The notes: a model not told the origin generated them from the letters alone. DNA of 64,000 nt from Poindextera sp036272595 (GCA_036272595.1 DATAYM010000076.1:1-64000), one strand, 5' to 3'; counted from the stretch's first letter, positions 52,782-61,406 are shown. Numbers and translations: made by a program.

Positions 52782-53357
52782 ATGTCGACCGAACGCTCTG
52801 CCAGCGAACGATCCGCGAGCGAACGGAGCCTGCTCGATGCCGCGGCGACGTTGCTCGAGCGCGGTGGGCTCGCAGCCGTCACCACCCGCGCGGTCCTCGC
52901 GGAGGCTGGGCTTACCGCCCCGACCCTCTACCACCACTTCGGGGACAAGGACGGGCTGCTGGCCGCGCTGTTGCAGGAAGGCGTCTACGACTTCTTCGCG
53001 CACAAGGACACGACGCTCTGGATCACCTCCGATCCCCGCGCCGACCTGCTCACGGCGTTCGACAGCTTCCTCGATTTCGTGTCGCAGCAGCCACGGCTTT
53101 TTCAGCTGCTGGCCGTACGCGCCCTGGACGACCCCGCGCTGCTCGGCGCCGCCGTCGAATGGTGCCGTGAGCGGGTCGGACAGCTTGAACGAGAGGGGCG
53201 CCTGACGGTCGATGCGCCGATGGCGGTGCAGTCGCTGATGGCGGTCTCGAACGGGGTGGCGATGCTGAGGGCCCAGGGCGCCTCCGACGCGGACGTCCGT
53301 CGCGTCGGACACATGATCTACGAGCAGACGCTGTCGGCCATCGTCCGCGCCCCTTAG
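52782..53357 (+). CDS. TetR-family regulator, probable local repressor of the SDR/GST genes
   Basis: A 191-residue regulator. The HTH region reads GGLAAVTTRAVLAEAGLTAPTLYHHFGDKDGLLAALLQEG (about residues 27-66). The C-terminal domain contains QSLMAVSNGVAMLRAQGASD. It sits 226 bases before the first SDR gene, and that gap carries two TATAGC-type sites; an identical pair precedes the second SDR gene 1.7 kb on. The gap before the TetR gene itself lacks such a site, so autoregulation is not evident. The assignment of these sites to this regulator is inference. Confidence 0.87.
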   Translation: MSTERSASERSASERSLLDAAATLLERGGLAAVTTRAVLAEAGLTAPTLYHHFGDKDGLLAALLQEGVYDFFAHKDTTLWITSDPRADLLTAFDSFLDFVSQQPRLFQLLAVRALDDPALLGAAVEWCRERVGQLEREGRLTVDAPMAVQSLMAVSNGVAMLRAQGASDADVRRVGHMIYEQTLSAIVRAP

Positions 53358-53451
53358 CCGACGGCCCGGCTTCGTCACGACAGCCGTGCCGGCTGAGCCT
53401 CACCCCGACCAGCCGCATCCTCCTCCCCGCCGCCGATGGCCCGACGAGCCG

Positions 53452-53500
53452 TATAGCGATGCTATAGCAGTGCGGACGAAATCTGTATATCATCGCTATA
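53452..53500. promoter_or_regulatory. Paired TATAGC-N3-GCTATA operators, site 1
   Basis: A perfect site TATAGC-GAT-GCTATA at 53452-53466 and a one-mismatch site TATATC-ATC-GCTATA at 53486-53500 lie 34 bases apart, start to start. The second ends in GCTATAGAC, which could be a -10 box. They lie 84 bases before the ATG of the first SDR gene. Confidence 0.7.
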
Positions 53501-53583
53501 GACGCATCGCATGTCGCAGCGATACAGCGAGGAGAAGCCGCGGGCGGGTCTCGCGGCGCCCCTCTGGGAACCAGGATCGCACC

Positions 53584-54339
53584 ATGACCGACAAACAGGT
53601 CGCGCTTGTCACCGGCGCCAATCAGGGCATCGGCCTGCAGATCGCGAAGGATCTCGCCGCCGCCGAGCTCACCGTGCTGGTGGGGGCCCGCAGCTTTGAG
53701 AAGGGGGTCGCCGCGGCCGCGGAAGTCGGCCCCGACGCCCATGCGATCCAGCTCGATGTAACCGATCCGGCGTCCATCGCAGCGGCGGCGGCGCGGGTGA
53801 AGGCGGAGTTCGGCAGGCTCGACGTGCTGGTTCAGAACGCCGCGATCATGACCACCGGGGCCCACCCCGGGAACGTCATCGATTACGCCAAGGTGACGCG
53901 CGCCAGCGTCGTTTCCCTTGAAGAGATGCGCGCGGTTTGGGAGACGAACGTTTTCGGGGTGCTGGCGGTCTACCAGGCCATGCTCCCCTTGCTCCGGGCA
54001 ACGCCCGGCGCGCGCGTCGTCAACGTCTCCAGCGGCGGCGGGTCCCTGACGGTGGCGTCCAATCCCGAGCTGCCGTACCGGTCCCACTTCAGCCCGCTCT
54101 ATGCCGTGTCCAAGACGGCCCTCAACGGACTGACCGTCGCCATGGCCATCGAACTCGAGGCCGAAGGCATCCCCGTCAACGCGGTTTCTCCCGGGTTCAC
54201 CCGGACCGCCATGAACGCCTACGAAGGCGTCGAAACGGTCGAGCAAGGCGCGGCCGAGGCGGTGCGGCTCGCGCTTCTGCCCCCGGGCGGTCCGACGGGG
54301 GGCTTCACCCACGCGACTTTCGGCACGATCCCCTGGTGA
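53584..54339 (+). CDS. SDR-family oxidoreductase
   Basis: A 251-residue NAD(P)-dependent short-chain dehydrogenase. The cofactor loop is VALVTGANQGIGLQIAK (TGxxxGIG, residues 8-20), followed by QNAAIM in place of NNAG, VVNVSSGGG with the catalytic Ser, and PLYAVSKTALNGL with Tyr and Lys intact. PVNAVSPGFTRT closes the cofactor pocket. These features resemble carbonyl reductase-like SDRs. It follows the first pair of TATAGC sites and precedes the GST gene by 67 bases; the pair may act together on reactive carbonyl or electrophilic compounds. Confidence 0.9.
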   Translation: MTDKQVALVTGANQGIGLQIAKDLAAAELTVLVGARSFEKGVAAAAEVGPDAHAIQLDVTDPASIAAAAARVKAEFGRLDVLVQNAAIMTTGAHPGNVIDYAKVTRASVVSLEEMRAVWETNVFGVLAVYQAMLPLLRATPGARVVNVSSGGGSLTVASNPELPYRSHFSPLYAVSKTALNGLTVAMAIELEAEGIPVNAVSPGFTRTAMNAYEGVETVEQGAAEAVRLALLPPGGPTGGFTHATFGTIPW

Positions 54340-54406
54340 ACGCTGCCTTCGGCCGGACGCCGTCCGGCCGCGCGTTTCCCGTTCGCCCCCGTCACAAGGA
54401 ATGACG

Positions 54407-55096
54407 ATGATCCGGCTCTACTACTATCCCGGCCCCAACCCCGCGAAGGTGGCGCTCTTCCTGGAGGAGGCGGAGCTTCCGTACGAGGTCATTCCGGTGG
54501 ACATCCGCAAGGGCGATCAGCACCGCCCGGACTTCGTCGCGCTCAACCCGAACGCCAAGGCGCCAGCTTTGATCGATGGCGAGGCGGTGATCTTCGACAG
54601 CAACGCGATCCTGCTCTACCTGGCGGACAAGACCGGACGCTTTCTGCCGCCGAGGGGCGATGCGGCGCGCGGCCAGCTCCTGTCCTGGCTGATGTTTGTG
54701 GCGACCGGGATCGGGCCCTATTCAGGCCAGGCGGTGCACTTCAAGACCTACGCCCCCGAGCCGCTGCCCTACGCGGTGAACCGCTACGCCTATGAGACTG
54801 AGCGCCATTGGCGGGTGGTCGACGGGCATCTGGCGAAGAACAGCTATCTCGTGGGCGACACCTACACGATCGCCGACATGGCCCTGTGGGGCTGGGCGCG
54901 CGCCCTGCCCTTCATCATGGGGGAGAAGGCCTGGGCCAGCCTGCCGAACGCCAAGCGTCTCATCGACGAGATCGGCGCGCGGCCCGCCGCCCTTCGGGCG
55001 CGCGAACTCGCCCTGCGCCATCAGTACAAGGCCGAGATGGACGCGGACGCGCACGCGCACATGTTCCCCCAGAACAAGCGCCTCGCCGAGGCCTGA
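54407..55096 (+). CDS. Glutathione S-transferase family protein
   Basis: A 229-residue protein. The N-terminal thioredoxin-like domain (MIRLYYYPGPNPAKVALFLEEAELPYEVI to LLYLADKTG) carries the glutathione-binding NAKAPALIDGEAVIFDSNAIL with the cis-Pro and Glu/Asp-Ser motif. A helical C-terminal domain with SYLVGDTYTIADMALWGWARAL follows. I use the second ATG (54407), because AAGGA is six bases upstream of it and touches the first ATG at 54401. It should conjugate or reduce electrophiles with glutathione and probably shares a transcript with the SDR gene upstream. Confidence 0.88.
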   Translation: MIRLYYYPGPNPAKVALFLEEAELPYEVIPVDIRKGDQHRPDFVALNPNAKAPALIDGEAVIFDSNAILLYLADKTGRFLPPRGDAARGQLLSWLMFVATGIGPYSGQAVHFKTYAPEPLPYAVNRYAYETERHWRVVDGHLAKNSYLVGDTYTIADMALWGWARALPFIMGEKAWASLPNAKRLIDEIGARPAALRARELALRHQYKAEMDADAHAHMFPQNKRLAEA

Positions 55097-55206
55097 CGGT
55101 CCTCCGCCGCCATGAGGATCGGCGCGTCGTTGCGCCGGCCGCGCGGCGTTCGGGTAGGGCCAGGTGCTGATCCTTCGGCAGCCGCGCGATGGTGATCAGG
55201 CCGCTC

Positions 55207-55255
55207 TATAGCGTCGATATACAGTCAGCGAGGCGCATGATATAGCGATGCTATA
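55207..55255. promoter_or_regulatory. Paired TATAGC-N3-GCTATA operators, site 2
   Basis: A one-mismatch site TATAGC-GTC-GATATA at 55207-55221 and a perfect site TATAGC-GAT-GCTATA at 55241-55255 lie 34 bases apart, the same spacing as site 1. The 15-base perfect copy is identical in both places. The element lies 60 bases before the second SDR gene. Confidence 0.7.
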
Positions 55256-55314
55256 GAGCGGCGTCCAAGGCGCAGTTGCGCCCGCCATGTGGCCAGGCCG
55301 ATCGTTCGATCATC

Positions 55315-56049
55315 ATGGAGCTTCGGGTTTTGAAAAAGGCTGTCCTCATCACCGGCGGCACGTCCGGTATCGGCAAGGCGCTGGCGGCGGCGTACCTCAA
55401 GGCCGGCGCCTCGGTCGCAGTTTGCGGACGCTCGCAGACGGCGCTGGATCTGTTCTCCCGCGAGCATCCCCAGGCGCTGGCGATCCAGGCCGATGTCACC
55501 AACCCGCAGGCCCGGGCCGCCATGCTGGAGGCCATCGGCCGGGCATTCGGCCGGCTGGACATCCTGGTGAACAACGCCGGGGTCTTCATCGAGCGCAGCT
55601 TCGTCGCCGATCCGGACCCGACACGGGGTCTCGATGAGGAGATCGCCATCAACCTCACGGGCCCGATCCATCTGACCCACGAGGTGCTGACGCGCTGGCC
55701 GAGCCCGGACGCCATCGTCTTCGTCACCTCGGGCTTCGCGCTGGTGTCGCCTAAGCGGGCGCCGACCTATGGGGCGACCAAAGCGGGTCTGCATGCCTTC
55801 GCCGACAGCCTGCGCTTGCAGCTCTCGGGTCGCGGAACGCAGGTGCTGGAGCTCCTGCCGCCGACGGTGGACACACCGATGAACGCCAATCTCATGGGCA
55901 AGAAGATGGCGCCCGAAAAGGTGGCGACGGTGACGCTGAAGGCGCTGGCCGCCGGCCGGGAGATGGCGCTGCCGGGCGACACCGCGCTGCTGCCGCTGCT
56001 GCTGCGCGTCGCACCGGGTGCGGCAAAGAAGATGGTCGCCAACATGTGA
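55315..56049 (+). CDS. SDR-family oxidoreductase, DltE-like
   Basis: A 244-residue short-chain dehydrogenase. KKAVLITGGTSGIGKALAAAYL holds the cofactor loop, LVNNAGVF the NAG motif, VFVTSGFAL the Ser region and PTYGATKAGLHAFADSLRLQL the Tyr and Lys. VLELLPPTVDTPMN replaces the usual PG motif, as in the DltE/YbbO-like group. An ATG at 55315 lacks a ribosome-binding site; a TTG at 55330 with GGAG upstream could be the true start. The TATAGC pair upstream links it with the SDR-GST unit. Confidence 0.87.
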   Translation: MELRVLKKAVLITGGTSGIGKALAAAYLKAGASVAVCGRSQTALDLFSREHPQALAIQADVTNPQARAAMLEAIGRAFGRLDILVNNAGVFIERSFVADPDPTRGLDEEIAINLTGPIHLTHEVLTRWPSPDAIVFVTSGFALVSPKRAPTYGATKAGLHAFADSLRLQLSGRGTQVLELLPPTVDTPMNANLMGKKMAPEKVATVTLKALAAGREMALPGDTALLPLLLRVAPGAAKKMVANM

Positions 56050-56301
56050 GGCTGAGCGGGCGCCCGGCCGGGATCGCTGGGCGCCTGCGCTGGCCCTTAA
56101 CGGGTCATGTTGGGCGCCTGGACCTGGGTGAACTCCTTCAGGCCTTCTCGGAGTCCTTAGCCTAGGTCGAGCCGCCCAGTCCTTAGATCGAGGCGTTGGA
56201 CCTTGCCGTAGTCGGAGGCGTCAGCTTGACGGGTTGCGTCGACGCCGATTCCCCGCACCCCAACAAATCCGGAAAAATCGATCCGTTGAAGGTCGAGGGG
56301 G

Positions 56302-56377
56302 TGGTGGAGCTAAGCGGAGTCGAACCGCTGACCTCTTGAATGCCATTCAAGCGCTCTACCAGCTGAGCTATAGCCCC
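56302..56377 (-). tRNA. tRNA-Ala (anticodon GGC)
   Basis: A 76-base tRNA on the minus strand. The acceptor is GGGGCTA against TAGCTCC (one G-T pair), then ACCA with encoded CCA at 56304-56302. The D arm is GCTC-AGCTGGTA-GAGC, the anticodon stem is CTTGA/TCAAG around ATGGCAT (anticodon GGC), and the T arm has GGTTCGACTCC. The 252-base stretch downstream (56050-56301) has no gene I can support. Confidence 0.97.
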
Positions 56378-56429
56378 GAGAGTTCGGGTGTTTCGGTTGC
56401 GGTGGAAGGCCCGCTCGCGAAGGGGGCGG

Positions 56430-56458
56430 ACCCTATGCGAAGCGCGTTTTTCGATCAA
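56430..56458 (-). promoter_or_regulatory. Probable promoter of tRNA-Ala
   Basis: On the minus strand TTGATC (56458-56453) and TAGGGT (56435-56430) are 17 bases apart, about 50 bases upstream of the tRNA 5' end. Confidence 0.45.
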
Positions 56459-56514
56459 GCCGCAAAGCAGCCGATGAAATCCGCGCCCGATCGCCTCGCC
56501 GCCGCCTAAGGCGA

Positions 56515-56979
56515 TCAGTCCTGTTCGTCGTCGGGCAGGCCCTCGATCTCGTCTTCGAAATTGTCGTCCTCGTCTTCGTCGTCGACCAGGAAGGGCACGT
56601 CGGCCGCCTCTTCCTCCAGTTCCTCTTCCTCGGCGAAGTCGACGCCCAGGTCGTCGGCGGGCGGGGCGACCACGCCCTCCGCGCCGTCGGCGTCCTCGTC
56701 GGTCTCGATCGGCTCGGCGGCGACCTCGTCCACCTCGGGGGTGTCGTCCACCTCGTCCTCGAAGCCATCGGGCTCGACGGCGGCGGCCTTGGGCTGTTCT
56801 TCCTCGGCCTCGTAGTCGGGGGTGGTGGAGCGGGCGCGGACGCGCCGGCTCTTCAACGCCTCTTCCGGGTCAAATTGGGTCGCGCACTTGGGGCAGGTGG
56901 CCGGGCGTCTGCCGAGGTCATAGAATTTGGCCTGGCAGGCGGGGCAAATCTGTTTCGCGCCCAGTTCGGGATTGGCCAA
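56515..56979 (-). CDS. TIGR02300 family zinc-ribbon acidic protein
   Basis: A 154-residue alphaproteobacterial protein. The N-terminus has a zinc ribbon, ICPACQAKFYDLGRRPATCPKCATQF (Cys pairs near residues 12-15 and 29-32; FYDL-RRP is the family mark). The rest is highly acidic (runs of Asp and Glu, such as EEEELEEEAAD and DDEDEDDNFEDE) and probably disordered. The function is unknown; a nucleic-acid or polymerase-associated role is a guess from the ribbon. It is divergent from aroA. Confidence 0.88.
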   Translation of the reverse strand: MANPELGAKQICPACQAKFYDLGRRPATCPKCATQFDPEEALKSRRVRARSTTPDYEAEEEQPKAAAVEPDGFEDEVDDTPEVDEVAAEPIETDEDADGAEGVVAPPADDLGVDFAEEEELEEEAADVPFLVDDEDEDDNFEDEIEGLPDDEQD

Positions 56980-57098
56980 GAACGATCCTTCTTGCGTCTG
57001 ACGATGAGGCGGAGGGCGGCTCCCTTGCCACGCGGGAAGGCCGCTGTCAAAAGCTAAACCCCTTCGTTCCGACCCTCGCTTCCGGAGTCCCTTCTCCC

Positions 57099-58427
57099 AT
57101 GTCGCCCGCCACCCTCACGGCCCGGCCCGGATCGCCGCTGCGGGGTCGCGTGAAAGCGCCCGGCGACAAGTCGATCTCCCATCGCGCGCTGATCCTCGGC
57201 GCGCTGGCCGAGGGCGAAACCGAGGTCACCGGCCTGCTCGAGGGCGACGACGTGCTGCACACCGCCAGCGCCATGGCCGCGTTCGGCGCGCGGGTGGATC
57301 AGCTGGGCGAGGGGCGCTGGCGGGTGGTCGGCCAGGGGGCCCTGAAAGAACCCGCCGACATTATAGACTGCGGCAATTCCGGCACCGGGGTGCGGCTGAT
57401 GATGGGCGCCGCGGCCGGCTTTCCGCTCGCCGTCGCCTTCACCGGCGACGCCAGCCTGCGCGGCCGGCCGATGATGCGGGTCCTGCGGCCGCTGGGCGAG
57501 ATGGGCGCGCGCTTCCTCTGCCGCGAGGGCGGCCGGCTGCCGCTGGCGCTGCAGGGCGGCGGCTTGAAGACCATCGCCTATCGCCTGCCCGAACCCTCGG
57601 CGCAGGTGAAGTCGGCGGTGCTGCTGGCCGGGCTGAACGGCGCCGGCATGACCGAGGTGGTCGAGCCGGAAGCCACCCGCGACCATACCGAACGCATGCT
57701 GCGGGCCTTCGGCGCGACGGTGGAGGTGGAGGACCGCGCCGACGGCCGCCATATCCGCCTCGCCGGCGGCCAGGCCTTGCGCGGCTGCGCCATCCGCGTG
57801 CCGGGCGACCCGTCGTCGGCCGCCTTCCCGCTGGTCGCGGCGCTGATCACCCAGGGCTCGGAGGTGACGGTCGAGGCCGTGCTGCTCAATCCGCTGCGCA
57901 CCGGCCTGTTCAAGACCCTGATGGAGATGGGCGCCGACCTGACGGTCTCCAATGGGCGCGAGGAGGGCGGCGAGCAGGTCGGCGACGTCACCGCCCGCTA
58001 CGGGCCGCTGAAAGGCGTCGACGTGCCGCCGGAACGGGCGCCGTCGATGATCGACGAATATCCGATCCTGGCCGTCGCCGCCGCCTTCGCCGAGGGCGAG
58101 ACCCTGATGCGGGGCCTGCAGGAGCTGATCGTCAAGGAGAGCGACCGGCTGGCCATGACCGTGCAGGGCCTTTCGGCCTGCGGCGTCGTGGTCGAGCAGC
58201 AGGGGGAGTCCATGAAGGTGCGCGGCGCGGCCGGCGGCAACCACCGGGTCCGCGGCGGCGCTGCGGTGCCCACCCACGGCGACCACCGCATCGCCATGGC
58301 CCACCTGATGTTGGGCCTGGCCGCCGAGCAGGCGGTCAGCGTCGACGAGCCCGGCATGATCGCCACCAGTTTTCCCGGCTTCGCGCCGCTGATGGCCGGC
58401 CTCGGCGCGGACATCGAGGCGGCGTGA
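57099..58427 (+). CDS. aroA: 3-phosphoshikimate 1-carboxyvinyltransferase (EPSP synthase)
   Basis: A 442-residue enzyme that joins shikimate 3-phosphate and PEP in the sixth step of the shikimate pathway. Seen: APGDKSISHRALILGAL (residues 22-38), CGNSGTGVRLMMGAAAG, PGDPSSAAFPLVAAL and RVKESDRL-type sequence as VKESDRLAMT, then THGDHRIAMAHLML. The GDKSISHR loop and an Ala after GNSGT (GTGVR) suggest the class I/II boundary needs alignment to settle glyphosate behaviour. The stop overlaps the cmk GTG start by four bases. Confidence 0.95.
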   Translation: MSPATLTARPGSPLRGRVKAPGDKSISHRALILGALAEGETEVTGLLEGDDVLHTASAMAAFGARVDQLGEGRWRVVGQGALKEPADIIDCGNSGTGVRLMMGAAAGFPLAVAFTGDASLRGRPMMRVLRPLGEMGARFLCREGGRLPLALQGGGLKTIAYRLPEPSAQVKSAVLLAGLNGAGMTEVVEPEATRDHTERMLRAFGATVEVEDRADGRHIRLAGGQALRGCAIRVPGDPSSAAFPLVAALITQGSEVTVEAVLLNPLRTGLFKTLMEMGADLTVSNGREEGGEQVGDVTARYGPLKGVDVPPERAPSMIDEYPILAVAAAFAEGETLMRGLQELIVKESDRLAMTVQGLSACGVVVEQQGESMKVRGAAGGNHRVRGGAAVPTHGDHRIAMAHLMLGLAAEQAVSVDEPGMIATSFPGFAPLMAGLGADIEAA

Positions 58428-59074
58428 GCGGCTTCGTCATCGCCGTCGACGGCCCCGCCGCCTCCGGCAAGGGAACCATCGCCGCCGGCCTCGCCGCCGC
58501 CTACGGCCTGCCGGTGCTGGACACCGGCCTGCTCTACCGCGCCGTCGGGCTTGCGGTGCGGCGCGCCGGCGAGGACGTCGACGACGCCGCGGTCGCCGAG
58601 CGCCACGCCCGCGCGCTCGACCTCGGCAGGCTCGATGCCCAGGCCCTGCGCACGCTTGAGGCCGGCGCCGCCGCCAGCCGGGTCGCGGTGCATCCGGCGG
58701 TGCGCCAGACCTTGCGCGAATTCCAGCGCGCCTTCGCCCGCCGGCCGGGCGGGGCGGTGATCGACGGGCGCGACATCGGCACGGTGATCGCTCCCGAGGC
58801 GCCGGCCAAGCTCTACGTGACGGCCTCGCCCGAGGCCCGCGCCCGCCGCCGCTGGCTGCAGCTGCAAGCCGCCGGCGAGGCGCCCGGCGAGGCTGAGGTG
58901 CTGGCCGACATCGTCCGGCGCGACGCCGTCGACTCCGGCCGCGCCGATTCTCCGATGCGTCCGGCGGACGACGCCGTCTTGCTGGACACCACTGAAATGA
59001 CTATAGAACAGGCCGCCGATGCGGCCCGCCGTATCGTCGAGGCGGCGCGAGCCCGGTGGGAAGTCTCCCGCTAG
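58424..59074 (+). CDS. cmk: Cytidylate kinase
   Basis: A 216-residue kinase that phosphorylates CMP and dCMP. The P-loop is VDGPAASGKGTIAAGLA (residues 7-23), the CMP-binding part is LDTGLLYRAVG, and VIDGRDIGTVIAPEAPAKLYVTAS holds the conserved R-D-I-G-T motif. The LID region includes RRDAVDSGRADSPMRPADDAV. The start is GTG (GTGA overlap with the aroA stop), which shows coupling. aroA-cmk-rpsA is a widespread order in proteobacteria. Confidence 0.95.
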   Translation: MSGFVIAVDGPAASGKGTIAAGLAAAYGLPVLDTGLLYRAVGLAVRRAGEDVDDAAVAERHARALDLGRLDAQALRTLEAGAAASRVAVHPAVRQTLREFQRAFARRPGGAVIDGRDIGTVIAPEAPAKLYVTASPEARARRRWLQLQAAGEAPGEAEVLADIVRRDAVDSGRADSPMRPADDAVLLDTTEMTIEQAADAARRIVEAARARWEVSR

Positions 59075-59253
59075 GCAATCCAAACGCGCCTTCCCTCGCC
59101 GCCCGCGGGCCATGTGCGTGAAGACGGGCGACCGCTTTGGGGCGACCGTCCACGCGCTCTTCGCCAAACGATCAGATAGACCCGCGGAACAGGATGCGGA
59201 CGCGATGGCGCGTCACGCCGGCTTACCGCATTGAACAGACGAAAGACTTTTGA

Positions 59254-60963
59254 ATGGCTGACGATATGAGCATGAGCCCGTCCCGCGACGATTTCGCGGC
59301 CCTGCTGGACCAATCCTTCGGCGGGCGCGACTTCATGGAAGGCTCCGTGGTCAAGGGCAAGGTGGTCGGAATCGAGAAGGATTTCGCCATCATCGATGTG
59401 GGCCTGAAGACCGAAGGCCGCATCCAGGTGAAGGAATTCGGCGTCGACGACGCCGGCAAGCCGACCATCCAGGTCGGCGACGACGTCGAGGTTTTCCTCG
59501 AGCGCGTGGAGAACGCCCTGGGCGAGGCGGTGATCAGCCGCGACAAGGCCCGCCGCGAGGAGGCCTGGACCCGCCTGGAAGGCGTCTACGCCCTGAACGA
59601 GCCGGTGATGGGCTCGATCATCGGCCGGGTGAAGGGCGGCTTCACCGTCGATCTCGGCGGCGCCTCGGCCTTCCTGCCCGGCAGCCAGGTCGACATCCGC
59701 CCCGTGCGCGACGTCGGCCCGCTGATGGGCAAGGAACAGCCCTTCGCCATCCTGAAGATGGACCGGCCGCGCGGCAATATCGTCGTCTCCCGCCGCGCCA
59801 TCCTGGAAGAGGCCCGCGCCGAACAGCGCACCGAGCTGGTCAGCCAGCTGACCGAGGGCGAAGTCCGCGAAGGCGTGGTCAAGAACATCACCGACTACGG
59901 GGCGTTCGTGGACCTGGGCGGCATCGACGGGCTGCTGCACGTCACCGACATGAGCTGGAAGCGCGTCTCGCACCCCAGCCAGGTGCTGGCCGTCGGCGAC
60001 ACCGTCAAGGTGCAGATCGTCAAGATCAACCCCGACACCCAGCGCATCTCGCTGGGCATGAAGCAGCTGCAGTCCGACCCCTGGGACGGCGTCGAGGCCA
60101 AGTATCCGGTGGGCGCCAAGTTCACCGGCCGCATCACCAACATCACCGACTACGGCGCCTTCGTGGAGCTGGAGCCCGGCGTCGAGGGCCTGGTGCACGT
60201 CTCCGAAATGTCCTGGACCAAGAAGAACGTGCATCCGGGCAAGATCGTCTCCACCAGCCAGGAGGTCGAGGTCGTCGTCCTGGACGTCGACGCCTCCAAG
60301 CGTCGCGTCTCGCTGGGGCTGAAGCAGGCCATGGACAATCCGTGGGAAGCCTTCGTGGCCGCCCACCCGGTTGGCTCGACGGTCGAGGGCGAGGTGAAGA
60401 ACGCCACCGAATTCGGCCTCTTCCTCGGCCTCGACAACGACATCGACGGCATGGTCCACCTGACCGACCTCGACTGGAACGCGCCGGGCGAGGAAGCCAT
60501 CCAGCGCTACAAGAAGGGCGAGATGGTCAAGGCCAAGGTGCTCGACGTCGATGTCGAGAAGGAGCGCATCTCGCTGGGCGTCAAGCAGCTCGGCGGCGAT
60601 CCGATGGCCCAGGACACCTACAAGAAGGGCCAGACCGTCACCGTGCAGGTCACCGAGGTCACCTCCGGCGGCATCGAGGTGAAGTTCGGCGACGACGACG
60701 CGCCGATGACCGCCTTCATCCGCAAGTCGGACTTGAGCCGCGACCGGTCCGAACAACGGCCGGAGCGGTTTGCGGTCGGCGACCGGCTGGACGCGCAGAT
60801 CTCCAACATCGACAAGGCGGCGCGCCGCGTCTCCCTGTCGGTCAAGGCGCTGGAGATGGCCGAGGACAAGGAGGCGATCGAAAAGTTCGGCTCCTCCGAT
60901 TCCGGAGCGTCGCTTGGCGACATTCTGGGCGCCGCCCTGCGCGAAAAGGCCGCCAAGGAGTAG
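59254..60963 (+). CDS. rpsA: 30S ribosomal protein S1
   Basis: A 569-residue S1 with six OB-fold S1 repeats. Clear repeats start near VKGKVVGIEKDFAIIDVGLKTEGRI, VMGSIIGRVKGGFTVDLGGASAFLPGSQ, REGVVKNITDYGAFVDLGGIDGLLH, FTGRITNITDYGAFVELEPGVEGLV, VEGEVKNATEFGLFLGLDNDIDGM and VTVQVTEVTSGGIEVKF. It brings mRNA to the ribosome. The ATG at 59254 has only a weak ribosome-binding site (GAAAGAC), in keeping with the translational self-control of S1 in other bacteria. The 179-base leader has no gene I can support. A strong terminator follows. Confidence 0.97.
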   Translation: MADDMSMSPSRDDFAALLDQSFGGRDFMEGSVVKGKVVGIEKDFAIIDVGLKTEGRIQVKEFGVDDAGKPTIQVGDDVEVFLERVENALGEAVISRDKARREEAWTRLEGVYALNEPVMGSIIGRVKGGFTVDLGGASAFLPGSQVDIRPVRDVGPLMGKEQPFAILKMDRPRGNIVVSRRAILEEARAEQRTELVSQLTEGEVREGVVKNITDYGAFVDLGGIDGLLHVTDMSWKRVSHPSQVLAVGDTVKVQIVKINPDTQRISLGMKQLQSDPWDGVEAKYPVGAKFTGRITNITDYGAFVELEPGVEGLVHVSEMSWTKKNVHPGKIVSTSQEVEVVVLDVDASKRRVSLGLKQAMDNPWEAFVAAHPVGSTVEGEVKNATEFGLFLGLDNDIDGMVHLTDLDWNAPGEEAIQRYKKGEMVKAKVLDVDVEKERISLGVKQLGGDPMAQDTYKKGQTVTVQVTEVTSGGIEVKFGDDDAPMTAFIRKSDLSRDRSEQRPERFAVGDRLDAQISNIDKAARRVSLSVKALEMAEDKEAIEKFGSSDSGASLGDILGAALREKAAKE

Positions 60964-60991
60964 GCGGCCCCCGCGAAAGCGCTCAGGCTTT

Positions 60992-61031
60992 GGGCGCCGG
61001 GACCGCGACAGCGGCCCGGCGCCCGGGTTTT
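60992..61031 (+). terminator. Rho-independent terminator after rpsA
   Basis: A 10-bp stem GGGCGCCGGG/CCCGGCGCCC, extended by CCGC-gaca-GCGG inside, spans 60992-61024 and is followed by GGGTTTT. It lies about 30 bases after the rpsA stop. Confidence 0.85.
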
Positions 61032-61110
61032 GGATGTTTTAATGCGGCTAACCCCTTGAACCTTCACCATGACTTGGCCATGGTCATGAGGGGGAGTTTT
61101 GGGGGAGCGT

Positions 61111-61395
61111 ATGATCAAGTCCGAGCTGATCGCCAAGCTGGCGGCCGAGAATCCCCACCTGACTCAACGGGATGTTGAGCGCGTCGTGGGGGTTGTGCTC
61201 GAGCGTATGGCGAGTGCGCTGGAAGGCGGCGGCCGGGTCGAGCTGCGCGGCTTCGGCGCCTTTTCGGTGCGCTCGCGTCCGGCCCGCACCGGCCGCAACC
61301 CGCGCACCGGCGCGGCGGTCAAGGTGAAGGCCAAGCACGTCCCCTTCTTCAAGAGCGGCAAGGAACTGCGCGAGCGGCTCAACGCCGACGAATAG
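61111..61395 (+). CDS. ihfB: Integration host factor beta subunit
   Basis: A 94-residue HU/IHF-fold DNA-bending protein. It starts MIKSELIAKLAAENPHLTQRD, the IhfB-type opening, and has GRVELRGFGAFSVRSRPARTGRNPRTG, where the Pro at the tip intercalates DNA. It ends KSGKELRERLN. Placement directly downstream of rpsA is the standard ihfB locus. I chose the ATG at 61111, with GGGGAG upstream, over one 12 bases earlier. IHF works with sigma-54 promoters, and rpoN is in this window at 32.5 kb. Confidence 0.95.
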   Translation: MIKSELIAKLAAENPHLTQRDVERVVGVVLERMASALEGGGRVELRGFGAFSVRSRPARTGRNPRTGAAVKVKAKHVPFFKSGKELRERLNADE

Positions 61396-61406
61396 GGCGC
61401 CTGAAC

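Noticed and set aside
51823..56301. A genomic island inserted at tRNA-Ala
   Set aside because: The region has accessory genes and ends near a tRNA, but I found no integrase and no second copy of the tRNA 3' end at the left side.
56050..56301. Remnant coding sequence between the second SDR gene and tRNA-Ala
   Set aside because: Short frames are present on the minus strand, but repeated stops and lack of any recognised motif prevent a call.
59071..60756. A 561-codon minus-strand frame antisense to rpsA
   Set aside because: Low-complexity Asp/His/Leu/Val-rich translation with no motif; rpsA has six clear S1 repeats.
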